NCBI GenBank assembly: GCA_030762895.1
Contig: CM061062.1
Location: 3,433,501-3,497,500 of the forward strand
DNA from: Sophora flavescens
Taxonomy: Eukaryota > Streptophyta > Magnoliopsida > Fabales > Fabaceae
DNA length: 64,000 nucleotides
Reading direction: 5' to 3'
A model generated the notes under the pieces. The model made no database searches and had not been told where the DNA came from. It saw only the letters and a list, made by a program, of their open reading frames with translations. The translations under genes were made by a program, and so were the position numbers. This document shows positions 24,259 to 35,934 of the stretch, piece by piece (the first letter of the stretch is position 1; every line of letters starts with the position of its first letter).

Positions 24259-24600
24259 AATTTTGTTTTGTAGGTGTGGTGGAAGGTTAAGAGCAAAAAT
24301 TGGAATCATGATATAGAGCTTTCACCAAACACAAAATGGGTAACAATAAAGAAATAATATTGATTGAATATGTTTTCTAATTATCATTATTAATGTGTGA
24401 TTGTGAATCTTTCTGTGTTGACTTATATATCATTGTATAATATGTCAACGTTGTTCTATTAAAGTTATTTGATCTATCTTGGAATAATCATCTGGCTTTT
24501 GTTTCACAAATTGAATCTAAGAAAATTGATGAAGCCTTGAATGATTTGTTTTGCTTTCTATGCAACAATTAACTTTGAACATGATCTCTATCATAAGAAC

Positions 24601-24717
24601 TTTATTCAAAGTAAAGAAATTGAGATTGAATATGTTGATACAACTAAACAACTTCCTGATATTTTTACCAAGCCCTTGAACAAGGAAAGCTTCTTTTTCA
24701 TTAGAAGATAATTGGGC
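24601..24717 (+). pseudogene. RNase H tail of element D
   Basis: The frame EIEIEYVDTTKQLPDIFTKP matches the end of copia RNase H. It lies only ~350 bases after the gag remnant, which proves a large internal pol deletion. The region to the 3' LTR is non-coding, with two GGGGGAG tracts. Confidence 0.75.
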
Positions 24718-25247
24718 ATAATTGATCAATCCTATATCTAATCTCTAAAGAAACAAAAGAAAATCAAAAAGGAAGAACTAGTTCTACGAATTCAAAGGAA
24801 TTGGAACTTAGTTTTTGAAAGATAAAATGCCTTAGTTTGTAATTTTGGCTGATGGTTTCTGTTCTTTTTGATTTGTCCCTGCACCTATCCCTCTATCATG
24901 AACAATTTTATATGCTATGTTTGAATGTTTAAATGCTTGCCCTCTCTATTGCTTTGAATGTTTATTTTCTTTACCTTTTTTATAATGCCAAAAGGGGGAG
25001 GAAAACGTATGATATAGAGAAAGGGGATAATAACAAATTATACATGCATATGTTGAGGGGTAGCTTATAAGCTTACATGATTAAGGGGGAGTAAATCAAA
25101 TTCTGCTCTGATAATATATTTTTTTTCTCTAATATACTTCTGCTCTGATACCATGAAATAAATCTGTCAAAAACACTTAGCGTCTGCTATACTTATACTC
25201 TGATCTTATAATTTGTTAAAAGATTTGTCAATAAAAAATGGGGTGAT

Positions 25248-27063
25248 TGTTAGACTCAATGACTTAGAGATTTTGATATATGACAAATACAATTTAATGT
25301 GTGTGCAAGTGTTTTAGTGTCAAATTGCAAAGACAGGTATCAAGCAGTAATCAACAAGTTCAGTGAGTAATCAAAGGAGAATATTCAAGTAAGAACTTGA
25401 AGAAATCAAAAGAGCTACATGGAGGAATCAAAGAGCAAAGACAAAGATCAAGGAATCATCAAGACAAGAGCTTAAAGGAGAAATTAGATTTAAGTCTTAG
25501 ATGCTTTGTAAGAGATGAAATCTCTTATTCACAAATAGTTCATCTAAAAAGATGCATGAAGAAAATCAATTTTCATAACCTGCATTAAAAGGAAAAAAAT
25601 TTCGTTATTGAAATGATTTTTTGGAAATAAGAACAAGATTCTAATTCTACTCATCCAGTTAAAGTGATACAAGTGCTCGTCCACTAAAGTGATATAAGTG
25701 CTCGTCCACTAAAATGACAGAAGTGCTCGTCCACTAAAATGACGTGGAATATGGAGCTTGTCTACTAGGTTACGTTTAACCAGTTAAAGGAGTATCCGTC
25801 CAATGTCGTGGAATATGGAGCTCGTCTACTAGGTTACGTTTAACCAGTTAAAGGAGTATCCGTCCAAATGACGTGGAATATGGAGCTCGTCTACTAGGTT
25901 ACTTTTAACCAGTTAAAGGAGTATCTGTCCAATGACGTGGCATATGGAGCTCGTCTGCTATCAACTACGAGCATTTAGGATTGAAGACGACACCGATGCA
26001 GAATCTTATTTCAAGAACCAGAATCAAGAAAACAGATTCCGTTATCTGATCCAAATCTTTTTAATTGATCCCAACGACTATAACTTGTTTTCTATATAAA
26101 GAGGGATCAAAGGAACACTTTCAACAATATATAGAATATCACAACAATACAGAAAATCGTTCATCATCTTTATTGAACTTATTGTGAAAATAGTGTTTCA
26201 TTCTCATAAGTGCTTCAATTTGTATATCTGAATATTGAGAGTTAGGAATCAATTTTTTGTTCTATTTGATTGTAAAGAGAGAGGGAGTCTCTCTGAGTGA
26301 TTAGGGTGAGGTATCCCTAAGGAAGAACATTGAGGCTCTTCACAAGTGTGTGGTATGTCGAGGTGAAGGAGTGCTATATTGTTTAAAGGTTTTTCAAGCT
26401 ACCTGGCTAAAGCTTGTTGTGTTAGTGTGTGAAAACCCACAGGTGGAGTGGGGACTGGATGTAGGTCACAGTGGTGGTGACTGAACCAGGATAAATCAGG
26501 TTGTGTGGTATCTCTAAACTCAAACTCTTTAATTTCTGTCTTGCGCATATAACTGTGATCTTGATGTACTAAGTATTCAATTGATATCAATTCTTGATCT
26601 GCATAATCAGTATTGAACCTTGAGTAAACTGTAATAATAACTGTGTATTCAATTCTATTCTCAAGGATCAATATTCGAATTGAATCTTGCATCATATGTG
26701 ATGAAACTCGAATAGCTTAATTTCTGTTTCTTAATCACTGAAACTAAAACCTGCAAGTTTGTTCTTGATTGTTAATGCTTGTATCTGAAACTTGCATAAC
26801 GTGTTCTTAATCTTTAAAGGCTTAATTAGTTTCTGTATTTTGTTATTATTAAGTTTTGAACTTGAACCTATTCTGTGATCTATTAATTCTGAATCAATCT
26901 TTCTTATCCTCATCACCTTCTATTCATGATTTCATAAAAAGCCCTTCACTGTTGTTGTAAAAGATCTTGAGGCAACTCTGATTTGAAAAGTAAAGTTTTT
27001 GAAAAAGGAAGAATTTTTGAAAACTCAATTCACCCCCCCTGAGTCGTTGAAGCCAAAACAACA
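25248..27063 (+). repeat. 3' LTR of D
   Basis: 1816 bp, starts TGTTAGACTCAATGACTTAG and ends ACAACA. It differs from the 5' LTR by repeat number and scattered changes. Confidence 0.9.
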
Positions 27064-27068
27064 TTAGA

Positions 27069-27539
27069 TTGATTTGTTGCAGCAGTATTATCACACATAA
27101 GCAGAATACTACTTACTAACACATTGTAGTCCTCCAATTGGTGTTTGATCCATAGAAGTTGTGAGCAGTAACTAGCAGCTGAAATATACTCAGCTTCAGC
27201 AGTTGATAAGGCAATAGTACTTTGTCTTTTACTTGACCATGAGACTAGATTAGCTCCAATGAAGTGACATCCTCTATTGGTACTTTTTCTTTCTATTCTA
27301 TCTCCAGCATAGTCAGCATCACATAAACCAACTAATCTGTAATCACTATTTTTCTTAAAGCACAAACCCAGATTAGTAGTACCTTTTAAATATCTAAATA
27401 TTCTTTTAACTGCTGATAAATGAGATAGACGCAGTAATATATAACAGAGATCCTATCATACCTCTATATACCTTTTGGTCTACCTTTTTTATCTTTATCA
27501 TCTTTGTTCAGTATGGACGTGGGATGCATATGAGTTTTC
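27069..27539 (-). pseudogene. Element E: RNase H domain
   Basis: The minus-strand frame at 27365-27069 contains VGLCDADYAGDRIERKSTNR, WSSKRQSTIALSTAEAEYIS and LMCDNTAATNQS, all diagnostic copia RNase H blocks with the D, E and D catalytic acids. The piece 27366-27539 is degenerate, with stops. It is bounded by D on the left and G on the right; ATAGG at 27540-27544 is one copy of the G duplication. Confidence 0.9.
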
Positions 27540-27544
27540 ATAGG

Positions 27545-28946
27545 TGGTCGCGCTGTCGCGCACGCGCCAAAAGGAACGAGCGGGTTTAAAACTGTAGTTT
27601 AGGGCGACAACTCGGATGTCATCTCACAAGGACTCTTAAAGTGTTATTTTTCACAAAAATAAGTTTTGGGGGGGGGGGGGGGGGGGGGGTTTGGTTTGGA
27701 TGCAATCAAGGAAAATAAAACAATGAAAAACAGAGCAATTAAAAACAGGGCAGTTTAAAGAGATTATCAAATAGCAAACAACGATTAATCTACTGTTCTC
27801 GAATTCCCAACTATCCTTGGTTCATGTAATCCCAAGCCCTAAGCAGATTCTAATCCCCTTTCAGTTGTAGCAACAATTAACAACGCAATCACTACTACGA
27901 ATATATGTTCCTATTCCCGAAATAACAAACGGGGTTAAGCCCTCACGAACTAACGAACACGCGAAATAACAAACGCGATTAAGTATAGGAACATAACATC
28001 ACTGAAACAAATCAATACAACACTACACACTCCTGAAATAACAAACAGAAATGTATAATATGGTATTGAAAAGGGAAAAGCAATTAAAATAGGAATTACA
28101 AAACCTCAAGTATATGGAATTCTCATACAGTAGACTAATCTAAGAATTTAGTTCTCCATAACAATAACGAAATACACAGAAAAATATGTAAAACTGTGGA
28201 GAAGCAAAAGTTGTTCATAATCTGCCCAGACAACTATTTATAACATTCAGGAATTTTTGCCCTCTCGCGAGGCGAAGCCTCTCTCGCGACGCGAATCTTG
28301 TGAACAGTCTGCAACCTTTGGTATTCTCGCGAGGCGAAGAAAGGATAGCGGGGCGAGGAACTGAAGAGTCTTCTTTATTACACCCGTTATGAACATCAGG
28401 GGCCAACCGTGATGCTTTCTGACTTCCAGGCTCGCGAGGCGAATGGATGCTCGCGAGGCGAGACTCTTCAACTTCAAAACTGCCACAGCCGTGACCTTCA
28501 ACACGGGTAAGCCGTGATGGTCTCTGACTTTCAGGGTTGGGTGACTCGCGGGGCGAAATATTCTTCGTGGGGCGAACCAGAGACCTTGCATTTTCTTGGA
28601 ACAGTCAGCCTTCGGGGTCGCGAGGCGAAGAGCTGTTCGCGAGGCGAACCAGAGAGGATGTCATTTTCACTGTTCTGCTGGCTTTCAGGTTCGCGAGGCG
28701 ATGGAAACTCTCGCGAGGCGAATCCCCTGTTTCTTTATTCTCTCAACTTCTACTTAACCTGAAAACAAAGAAATAACTATAAGTGTATTATTCGACTCAA
28801 AACTGGGTAATTTAACTTAAAACTACTTTAGAGACTCAAAACCTTGCTTGAGGACAATCTAATCTAATTTGGGTGAAAATAGGATATAATTTGCACAAAA
28901 CCCTGGTCATACTAGCCATAAAACTAGATGAGCCAGAGGCTTATCA
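27545..28946 (-). repeat. 3' LTR of G
   Basis: 1402 bp; minus-strand start TGATAAGCCTCTGGCTCATC. It carries many CTCGCGAGGCGAA palindromes (28262-28710), TATA GTTATAAATAGTTG at 28231-28244, and a run of 22 G at 27668-27689. Confidence 0.95.
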
Positions 28947-30395
28947 AAATACCCCAAACTTAAACTTTGCTTGTCCCCAAGCAAACTAGGACTCAAAAAT
29001 CAAAAAGACTCAAGACCTGGCAAGCTTAAAAGATTCAATCAACCTTACACAAATTCAAGCAGTTTCATCAAAATAGTTTTCTTCAATGTCCCCCCTTTCA
29101 AACAAAGCAATCCCCACATTCATTTATTCTAAACAATTGAGAATTTCATTATTCAAACAGTCATCAATCTAAGCAGGGGATCTGGGTTACACACAAGAGG
29201 GAGATCACCAATTCCAAACAACTGCCTTCCTCACAAGGGAGTTTAGTATTTCACTCAATCGCTCAGTTTGTGTCTGTGCTATCAACATTTCTCTCAATTT
29301 CACTTTTAAGAGCACTTCCCATGAATTTGATTTTCATCTCAAAATGATTCCCACAGAAAACATGCATGCAACATCAAAAGGTCTTTTATGGGTTGTAATG
29401 GGGCCTGGCTAAGGGAAGGATATACAAAGGAACTAGGCTGAAGACCCTAGGAACTAAGAGAGCATGAACATTATTTACACTTTGAAATTCCACTCAAGTT
29501 CCTTTTCTCATTTTTCTTTATGCCTTGGGTGGCTACAGCCTTTTATTTTCTAATACTTTTCTTTTTTTTTTCTTTCATTTTTTAAACTTCCTTTTTTTTT
29601 TTTTTTTGAATCACAATCCCAAACAACACATCACCTTGTAGCCACTCCAAACTTAGTTTCTTGCAACCATTCTCTTATCAAGATTCCATGCTCTCCTAAT
29701 CCTAAGATCGGGTTAACATGGGTTTTTCAGATTTTAGCTTGTAACATAAGGTTAACAAGAATTAACAATAGGCTAATCAGGCTCAATGGGCTAACTAAGG
29801 AACATGCATTAAGGGTGGTTATTTTTAGGCTAAGTAGCTATTTACAAAGAAAATGCCTAAATCATCTGAAGCAAACACATAATCATGCAAACCAAAAAGA
29901 GACTCAAGCAAATTCATGAAAGTGCAACTTGAAAGTGATTTCACACAGTCAAAAACATGTTGGAGGCTCAAAACCTCACCTGGACATTCATGCAAATTGT
30001 TTGACAGAGATTCTATCCCTAGTGTGTGCTTCCTATCACCCCAAACTTATCATAAATCATGCCATCATAACAAAATCTCAAAGTTCACTTTTCAATTTCA
30101 CATGGGAATCACTTTTCTAAAACAAAAATTTTCAGCCTAGGAGGAATCATCACATAAATCATGCAATCAATCTGTGCAAAATCAATCAAAATCCATCAAA
30201 CTTGCCAACAAAAGACTCAACACAACTGCTGAGCTTCTCAAATTATTCAGGAGCTTTATTCAAAGAAAAGGAAAAAAAACAAAACACAACAAAACTACAA
30301 CTAGTTCCCTCCCCCACACTTAAAATATACATTGTCCCCAATGAAACAACATAACAATAAAATCAGAGTGAGGGAGAGGAAAGGAAACTCCCTGA
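28947..30395 (-). other. 3' non-coding region of G
   Basis: It lies between the integrase stop and the 3' LTR and has no sense ORF. The tract AAGTTTGGGGTATT next to the LTR is the likely polypurine primer. It is homologous to 17348-18770 of F. Confidence 0.75.
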
Positions 30396-31650
30396 TCAAG
30401 TATCAGTGTAGGTGGGAGCTTCCAAGGAGAGCTCCTCAATATTAACATCCACAGGAACACCAGCATCCACACCATGGAATGGCTTCAGCCTCTGCCCGTT
30501 AACCTTGAAGGGCTTGTGGGTACCTGCACGTGTAATCTCTACTGCACCATAAGGAAAAACGTTAGTCACAACAAAGGGGCCATCCCACTTGGACCTAAGT
30601 TTCCCAGCCATCAATTTCAGGCGGGAGTTAAACAATAAGACTAGCTGGCCCACAGAAAATTCTTTTCTGACAATCATCCTATCATGAAAAAGTTTTGTTT
30701 TTTCTTTATAAATCCTGGAGCTTTCATAGGCTTCTAGCCTAAGCTCCTCAAGTTGCTGCAACTGCAGTTTTCTTTCAACACCAGCTTCCTTCATGTCCAA
30801 GTTACAGCACTTGACTGCCCAGTATGCACGGTGCTCAACTTCCACCGGGAGGTGACATGCCTTACCAAATACCAGCCGAAAGGGGGACATTCCTATTGGT
30901 GTCTTGAAAGCGGTCCTCTAAGCCCACAGTGCGTCTTCCAGACGGCGGCTCCATTCCTTTCTATTCGGCTGCACCATCTTCTCTAGAATCTGCTTGATCT
31001 CCCTGTTTGATATTTCAGCCTGGCCATTGGTTTGGGGATGGTAAGCAGTGGAAACTCTATGTACAACCCCATACTTTCTGAGTAAGGCTTCCATGGTTCT
31101 GTTGCAGAAGTGAGTGCCCTGGTCACTGATGATGGCCTTAGGTATGCCAAACCTGCAAAAAATGTTGGACCTAACAAATTTGGAAACAACTTTAGCATCA
31201 TTAGTCCTAGTGGGGATTGCTTCCACCCACTTTGAAACATAATCTACAGCCAAAAGAATATATACAAAACCAAAAGAAGGGGGGAAGGGGCCCATGAAAT
31301 CCATCCCCCACACATCAAAAACCTCACAAAAGAGCATGGCCTGCTGAGGCATCTCACTCCTACGAGTGATGGCAGGTCCTGTTGTTTGACATTCTTTGGA
31401 ATTCCTGTATACCTCATAGGAATCTCTAAAAATTGTGGGCCAGTAAAACCCAGAATCCAGGACTTTTCTTGCTGTCCTCTGTGGTCCAAAATGTCCTCCA
31501 ACTTGAGAGGCATGTGAGAAGTTCAAAATGGACTCTGTCTCATGATCGGGGACACACCTCCGAATAACCTGATCACTGCAAAACTTCCACATGTAGGGAT
31601 CATCCCACACATAGTACTTTGCATCGCTCTTGAGCTTGTGGAACTTATGT
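30396..31650 (-). pseudogene. Integrase of G, broken
   Basis: The minus-strand frame holds a degraded zinc-binding start (HASQVGGHFG, with Cys positions partly lost). The catalytic core has D in WGMDFMGPF, D in IISDQGTHF and E in GQAEISNREIKQ. A TAG at about 30915 splits it after RLEDALWA. The C-terminal part restarts at MSPFRLVFGKACHLPVEVEH and runs to 30396 with a KPFKVNGQRLKPF tail. A frameshift near 31660 separates it from RNase H. Integrase inserts the element's cDNA into host DNA. Stop and shift make this copy inactive unless suppressed. Confidence 0.9.
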
Positions 31651-32405
31651 CTACTTGTACCTGCAGGAACAACACCAAAGAACGAGAAAGTTAACTATGT
31701 CAGCAAACCAGGGGGTTACCCCATACAGATGTAGAAGCCTCTCATCAGGGAAATCATCTTGGATGGGAGAAGGATCCTCATCCCTAGCTATGCGGCTCAA
31801 GTGATCGGCTACCAAATTTTCGGCTCCACTCTTGTCTTTGATCTCCACATTGAATTCTTGGAGCAAAAGCATCCACCGGATCAGTCTTGGCTTAGCTTCT
31901 GGTTTCTTTAACAGATATTTCAGAGCTGCATGGTCAGTGAAAACAATAACCCTAGAACCTAGCAAATATGACCTAAACTTATCAAGTGCAAATACAACAG
32001 CTAGCAGTTCTTTCTCAGTGGTGGTGTAATTTGACTGTGCAGCATCTAATGTCCTAGAAGCATAATGAATTACATGGGCAGCCTTGCCCACCCTTTGTGC
32101 CAGAACTGCTCCCACAGCAAAATTGGAAGCATCACACATTAGTTCAAAAGGGAGTGTCGAGTCTGGGGGCTCGATGATGGGGGTAGATGTCAATGCTTTT
32201 TTCAGGCAGTCAAATGCCTCCTTGCAATGGTCATCAAAATGGAACAGGGCATCATTCTTCAGCAAGTTTGACAATGGCAAAGCTATCTTGCTGAAGTCCT
32301 TTATAAAGCGCCTGTAGAAACCTGCATGTCCAAGAAAAGAACGGATCTCGCGTACGCAAGATGGGTAAGGCAATGAAGAAATCACATCAATTTTTGCAGG
32401 ATCTC
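31651..32405 (-). pseudogene. RT thumb and RNase H of G
   Basis: The frame reads REIRSFLGHAGFYRRFIKDF (gypsy RT end), FELMCDASNFAVGAVLAQR (RNase H catalytic D) and VIHYASRTLDAAQSNYTTTE (catalytic E). FTDHAALKYLL and NLVADHLSR follow. A frameshift near 32405 separates it from the rest of RT, and another near 31660 from integrase. Confidence 0.9.
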
Positions 32406-34675
32406 TTTGAAATACCCTCTTTAGAAATTACATGACCCAAAACTATCCCCTGTTCTACCATAAAGTGACATTTCTCATAGTTCAAAATCAAATCAGTCTC
32501 AATGCATCTTTGTAGAACTAAACTCAGACTATGCAGACATGCATCAAATGAGGAGCCATATACAGTGAAGTCATCCATGAACACCTCTATGCAATTTTCA
32601 ATAAATTCAGAGAAAATGCTTAGCATGCATCTTTGGAAGGTGCCAGGAGCATTACAAAGGCCAAATGGCATCTTCCTATAGGCAAACGTACCGAAGGGGC
32701 ACGTAAAAGTGGTCTTTTCCTGATCCTCAGGGGCAATATGGATCTGGAAATACCCGGAAAAACCATCAAGAAAGCAATAATGAGATTTACCAGCCAGCCG
32801 ATCCAGCATCTGATCTATGAATGGCAAAGGAAAGTGATCCTTTCTGGTGGCCTGGTTCAACTTCCTATAATCTATACAGACTCGCCATCTATTCTGGACT
32901 CTAGTAGGTACAAGCTCATTATTATCATTCCTAACTACCGTGAGACCGGACTTCTTTGGTACAACTTGCACCGGACTTACCCAAGTACTATCAGAGATGG
33001 GGTATATAATACCTGCCTGTAGAAGCTTAGTCACCTCTTTCTTCACCACATCCAAAATCAATGGGTTTAGTCGCCTTTGGGCCTGTCTAACTGGATTAGC
33101 CCCATCCTCCAATAAAATTCTGTGCATGCATCTGGAGGGGCTAATTCCTGGAATATCAGCCAATGTCCACCCAATAGCCTTCTTGTGCTTCTTCAGAACC
33201 TCCAATAGTTTGGCTTCCTGGTCAGAGTCAAGGCTGGAAGAGATGATGACTGGAAGTTTCTCATTTGTCTCCAGGTAGGCATACTTCAGGTTCCCAGGAA
33301 GTGGCTTGAGTTCTAGGGATGGTGGCTGCTCAACGGATGGTACATTGGGAGTAGCCAGGATGTCAAGGACTTCTGCAGAACAGACAGCTTCACTCTCACT
33401 ATCACTACCACCCTGCAAGGTTGAATCAAGAAACTCAGCACAAACAGAACAAGGGTTAGTGTCAGTACAGTTAGTACAAGTATATACATCATCAAAACCA
33501 GAAATAAATGGAAAATCTGAAATAAAGTCCTCATGGGTATCCTCAATAAGCTCCGAAAGCAACTCTAAGTGGAAAACAGAGTGCTCCTCCAGTGGGTGTT
33601 TCATAGCATCAAAGATCTTGAACTTGGCCACAATATCACCAAACTCCATAGACATAGTCCCATCATGCACATCAATCTTAGTCTTGGCTGTCTTCATAAA
33701 TGGTCTGCCCAAGATTATTGGTGATCTACTGGAATGTGTCTCTCCTGCCATGTATAGGATGTAGAAGTCCGCAGGGAAGATCAAATCATCAACTTGCACT
33801 AGCACATCTTCTACCATTCCCATGGGTCGGGCACTGGTCCTGTTAGCCAACTGGATGGTGAGACCTGTATACTGCAAAGGCCCAAGATCAAGGTTGTTAA
33901 AGATGGAGGTAGGCATGACATTTATGGATGCTCCCAAGTCCAGCATGCAGTTTTCAAACTTCCTATCCCCAATAGTGCATGGGATAGTAAATATGCCTGG
34001 ATCCTTGCACTTCTGTGGTAATGCCTGAGTAGGGGTTAAAGCAGCAACTCTTTCTGGTACAGGCCTAGACTGGATAAAAGCTGAGACATTTCTTCCCAAA
34101 TCAACCCTCTCATTATTCTTCATCTTCCTCTTGTTGGTGCATAGATCCTTCAGAAATTTGGCATACTTGGGCACCTGCTTGATCACATCTAGAAGGGGAA
34201 TATTAACAGCTACCCTTCTGAAAACATCAAGAATTTCCTTCTCCTTATCTTCACCACCAATCTTCTTATTATTCTGCAATCTGTGTGGGAATGGGATGGG
34301 TGGTCTGTACACTTTCTCAGCTTCAACTTCAACAATAGGCTCAGGAGTTACCTCAACAGTTACTTCATCTTTTTCAGAGGTGGCCTCAATAACTTTTCCA
34401 GATCTCAGAGATATGGCACTCACATTAGGGTTGGAGGCATTGGGATTTATCACTGGCTGTGCAGGCAGCTGGCTGGATCCTTGACCTTGTTGTATGTTAT
34501 TCATGGATGTGGCCAGCTGTCCAATCTGTGTCCTCAAATCTTGAATGCTAGCACTTGTTTCTTTTTGAAACGCGTACTGTGAAGCTGCAACCTGCTGCTG
34601 AAACTGGAGGTTATTTGCAGCCATTTGCTTGATCATATCTTCTAATGAAGGTCCAGAAGGTGCAGAAGTGGTCAC
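32387..34675 (-). pseudogene. Protease and reverse transcriptase of G
   Basis: A 762-codon open frame joined in phase to gag through one TAG (about 34685). Residues 1-100 are Gln-rich linker. The protease motif DLGASINVMP is near residue 246, the usual Athila variant of DSGA. The RT core includes VPKKSGLTVVRNDNNELVP, WRVCIDYRKLNQATRKDHFP and the active-site FMDDF near residue 700. The frame ends in a shift after GHVISKEGI. The protease cleaves the polyprotein and RT copies the RNA. Only the surrounding stops and shifts break it. Confidence 0.9.
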
Positions 34676-34687
34676 TGGAGGAGGATT

Positions 34688-35695
34688 CTAAGGTGCTGCC
34701 ATTGGTTGTTGTTGGGATGAGTTCCCATACCGCAGATTAGGATGATTCCTCCAATTGGGATGGTACCTATTGGTAGAGAGGTCTGGAGTGTTGTACCGAT
34801 TCTGACTGTTTCCTTGATTATATGGATTAACTGCATAAGCTTGAGATACTTCACTGACAAACTCTTCTCTCTGGATGGGGCATGGATCATGTGGGTGCTC
34901 AGGTGAATTGCACATGCTACATAACTTTGCAGGCTGACCTCTGTCTATTACCAATTGCCTTACAAAAGAAGTGAGCTCATCCAATCTATTCTCAAGGGCG
35001 ACCTGGTTGGAAGATGAACTATGGACCTCATGCACACCTCTTGTCTCAACTGAATTTCTTCTGGTAGTAAACTGCTGGGAATTCAGTGACATATTCTCAA
35101 TGAGTTGCTTGGCAGCAACTGGGGTCTTATCAACAAGTGCTCCCCCACTAGCAGCATCCAAAAGATTCCTATCCATCGGCAGTAATCCTTCATAAAAGTA
35201 TTGGATCAGGAGCTGTTCAGAAATCTGATGCTGAGGGCAGCTGGATACCAAATGCTTGAACCTTTCCCAATATTCAGCTAGCGACTCATTCCCTTGCCTG
35301 ATGCCACATATTTCTTTTCTTATTGACGCAGCTCTTGAAGCAGGAAAATATCTTTCTAGGAAAACCCTCTTCAAATCATTCCAAGTGGTGATAGAGTTGG
35401 GCTCAAGATACAACAGCCAATCCTTTGCGGCTCCCTGGAGTGAAAATGGAAAAGCCTTCAGTTTGATGCTATCCTCAGTGACTCCCTCTGATCTTGAGGT
35501 TGTGGAGCATACAACTTGGAATTCCTTCAAGTGCTTGTGTGGATCCTCACCTGCAAGACCATTAAACTTTGGCAACAAGTTAATGAAACCAGATTTTAGT
35601 TCAAAAGGACTATCAGCACCAGGATATGAAATACACAATCCATTATAGTTAACATCAGGGGCAGCAAGCTGTCTTAATGTCCTTTGGTCTCCCAT
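34688..35695 (-). CDS. Gag of Athila element G
   Basis: The first ATG of the frame is at 35695, just before GDQRTLRQLAAPDVNYNGLC, the conserved Athila gag start. The frame itself opens upstream (PEIERTLHTLRREFR). The retrotransposon gag domain runs to about residue 210 (LPKFNGLAGEDPHKHLKEFQ; AFPFSLQGAAKDWLLYLEP; QHQISEQLLIQYFYEGLLPM). A Cys-rich zinc-knuckle-like CSMCNSPEHPHDPC lies near residue 275. It ends at a TAG after QQQPMAAP, and protease-RT continues in the same frame. That stop could be a mutation or a regulated stop; other Athila elements usually read through. Confidence 0.9.
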   Translation of the reverse strand: MGDQRTLRQLAAPDVNYNGLCISYPGADSPFELKSGFINLLPKFNGLAGEDPHKHLKEFQVVCSTTSRSEGVTEDSIKLKAFPFSLQGAAKDWLLYLEPNSITTWNDLKRVFLERYFPASRAASIRKEICGIRQGNESLAEYWERFKHLVSSCPQHQISEQLLIQYFYEGLLPMDRNLLDAASGGALVDKTPVAAKQLIENMSLNSQQFTTRRNSVETRGVHEVHSSSSNQVALENRLDELTSFVRQLVIDRGQPAKLCSMCNSPEHPHDPCPIQREEFVSEVSQAYAVNPYNQGNSQNRYNTPDLSTNRYHPNWRNHPNLRYGNSSQQQPMAAP

Positions 35696-35910
35696 GTTTT
35701 CAAAAACAGTTTTGGAATTAGAATCACTACTAGTGCTAGCCCGAAATTCTCTACGGAGTGTGTGCAGTGTTCTTTCAATTTCCGGATCAAAATCACACAA
35801 TTCAGGGCAATTCGACCTAGTAGCCAGACCAATTCAAAACAAAAACAGAAAAATAAAAGGAAGAAAAGAAAATAAAAAAAAAACAAAATGCGAAAAATAA
35901 CAAATCAGAC

Positions 35911-35928
35911 TCCCCGGCAACGGCGCCA
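35911..35928 (-). other. Primer binding site of G
   Basis: Minus-strand TGGCGCCGTTGCCGGGGA lies 6 bases after the 5' LTR. This is the Athila primer site, reported to pair with tRNA-Asp. Confidence 0.9.
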
Positions 35929-35934
35929 ATTTTT

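Larger units (their letters stand above)
20877..27063 (+). mobile_element. Element D: SIRE-type Ty1/copia deletion derivative
   Basis: LTRs 20877-22751 and 25248-27063 begin TGTTAGACTC. The exact duplication TTAGA lies at 20872-20876 and 27064-27068. The interior has a tRNA-iMet primer site, a frameshifted gag and a short RNase H tail. Protease, integrase and RT are deleted, so the element cannot move by itself. It inserted in the RNase H frame of E in the opposite orientation. Confidence 0.9.

Noticed and set aside
28247..28762. Several ~80-115-aa ORFs on both strands, repeated at 36627-37132
   Set aside because: They arise from the CTCGCGAGGCGAA repeats in the G LTRs; Arg/Ser-rich low-complexity text without family.
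33306..33764. 152-aa ORF on the plus strand
   Set aside because: Antisense shadow of the G protease-RT frame, which has clear domain motifs.
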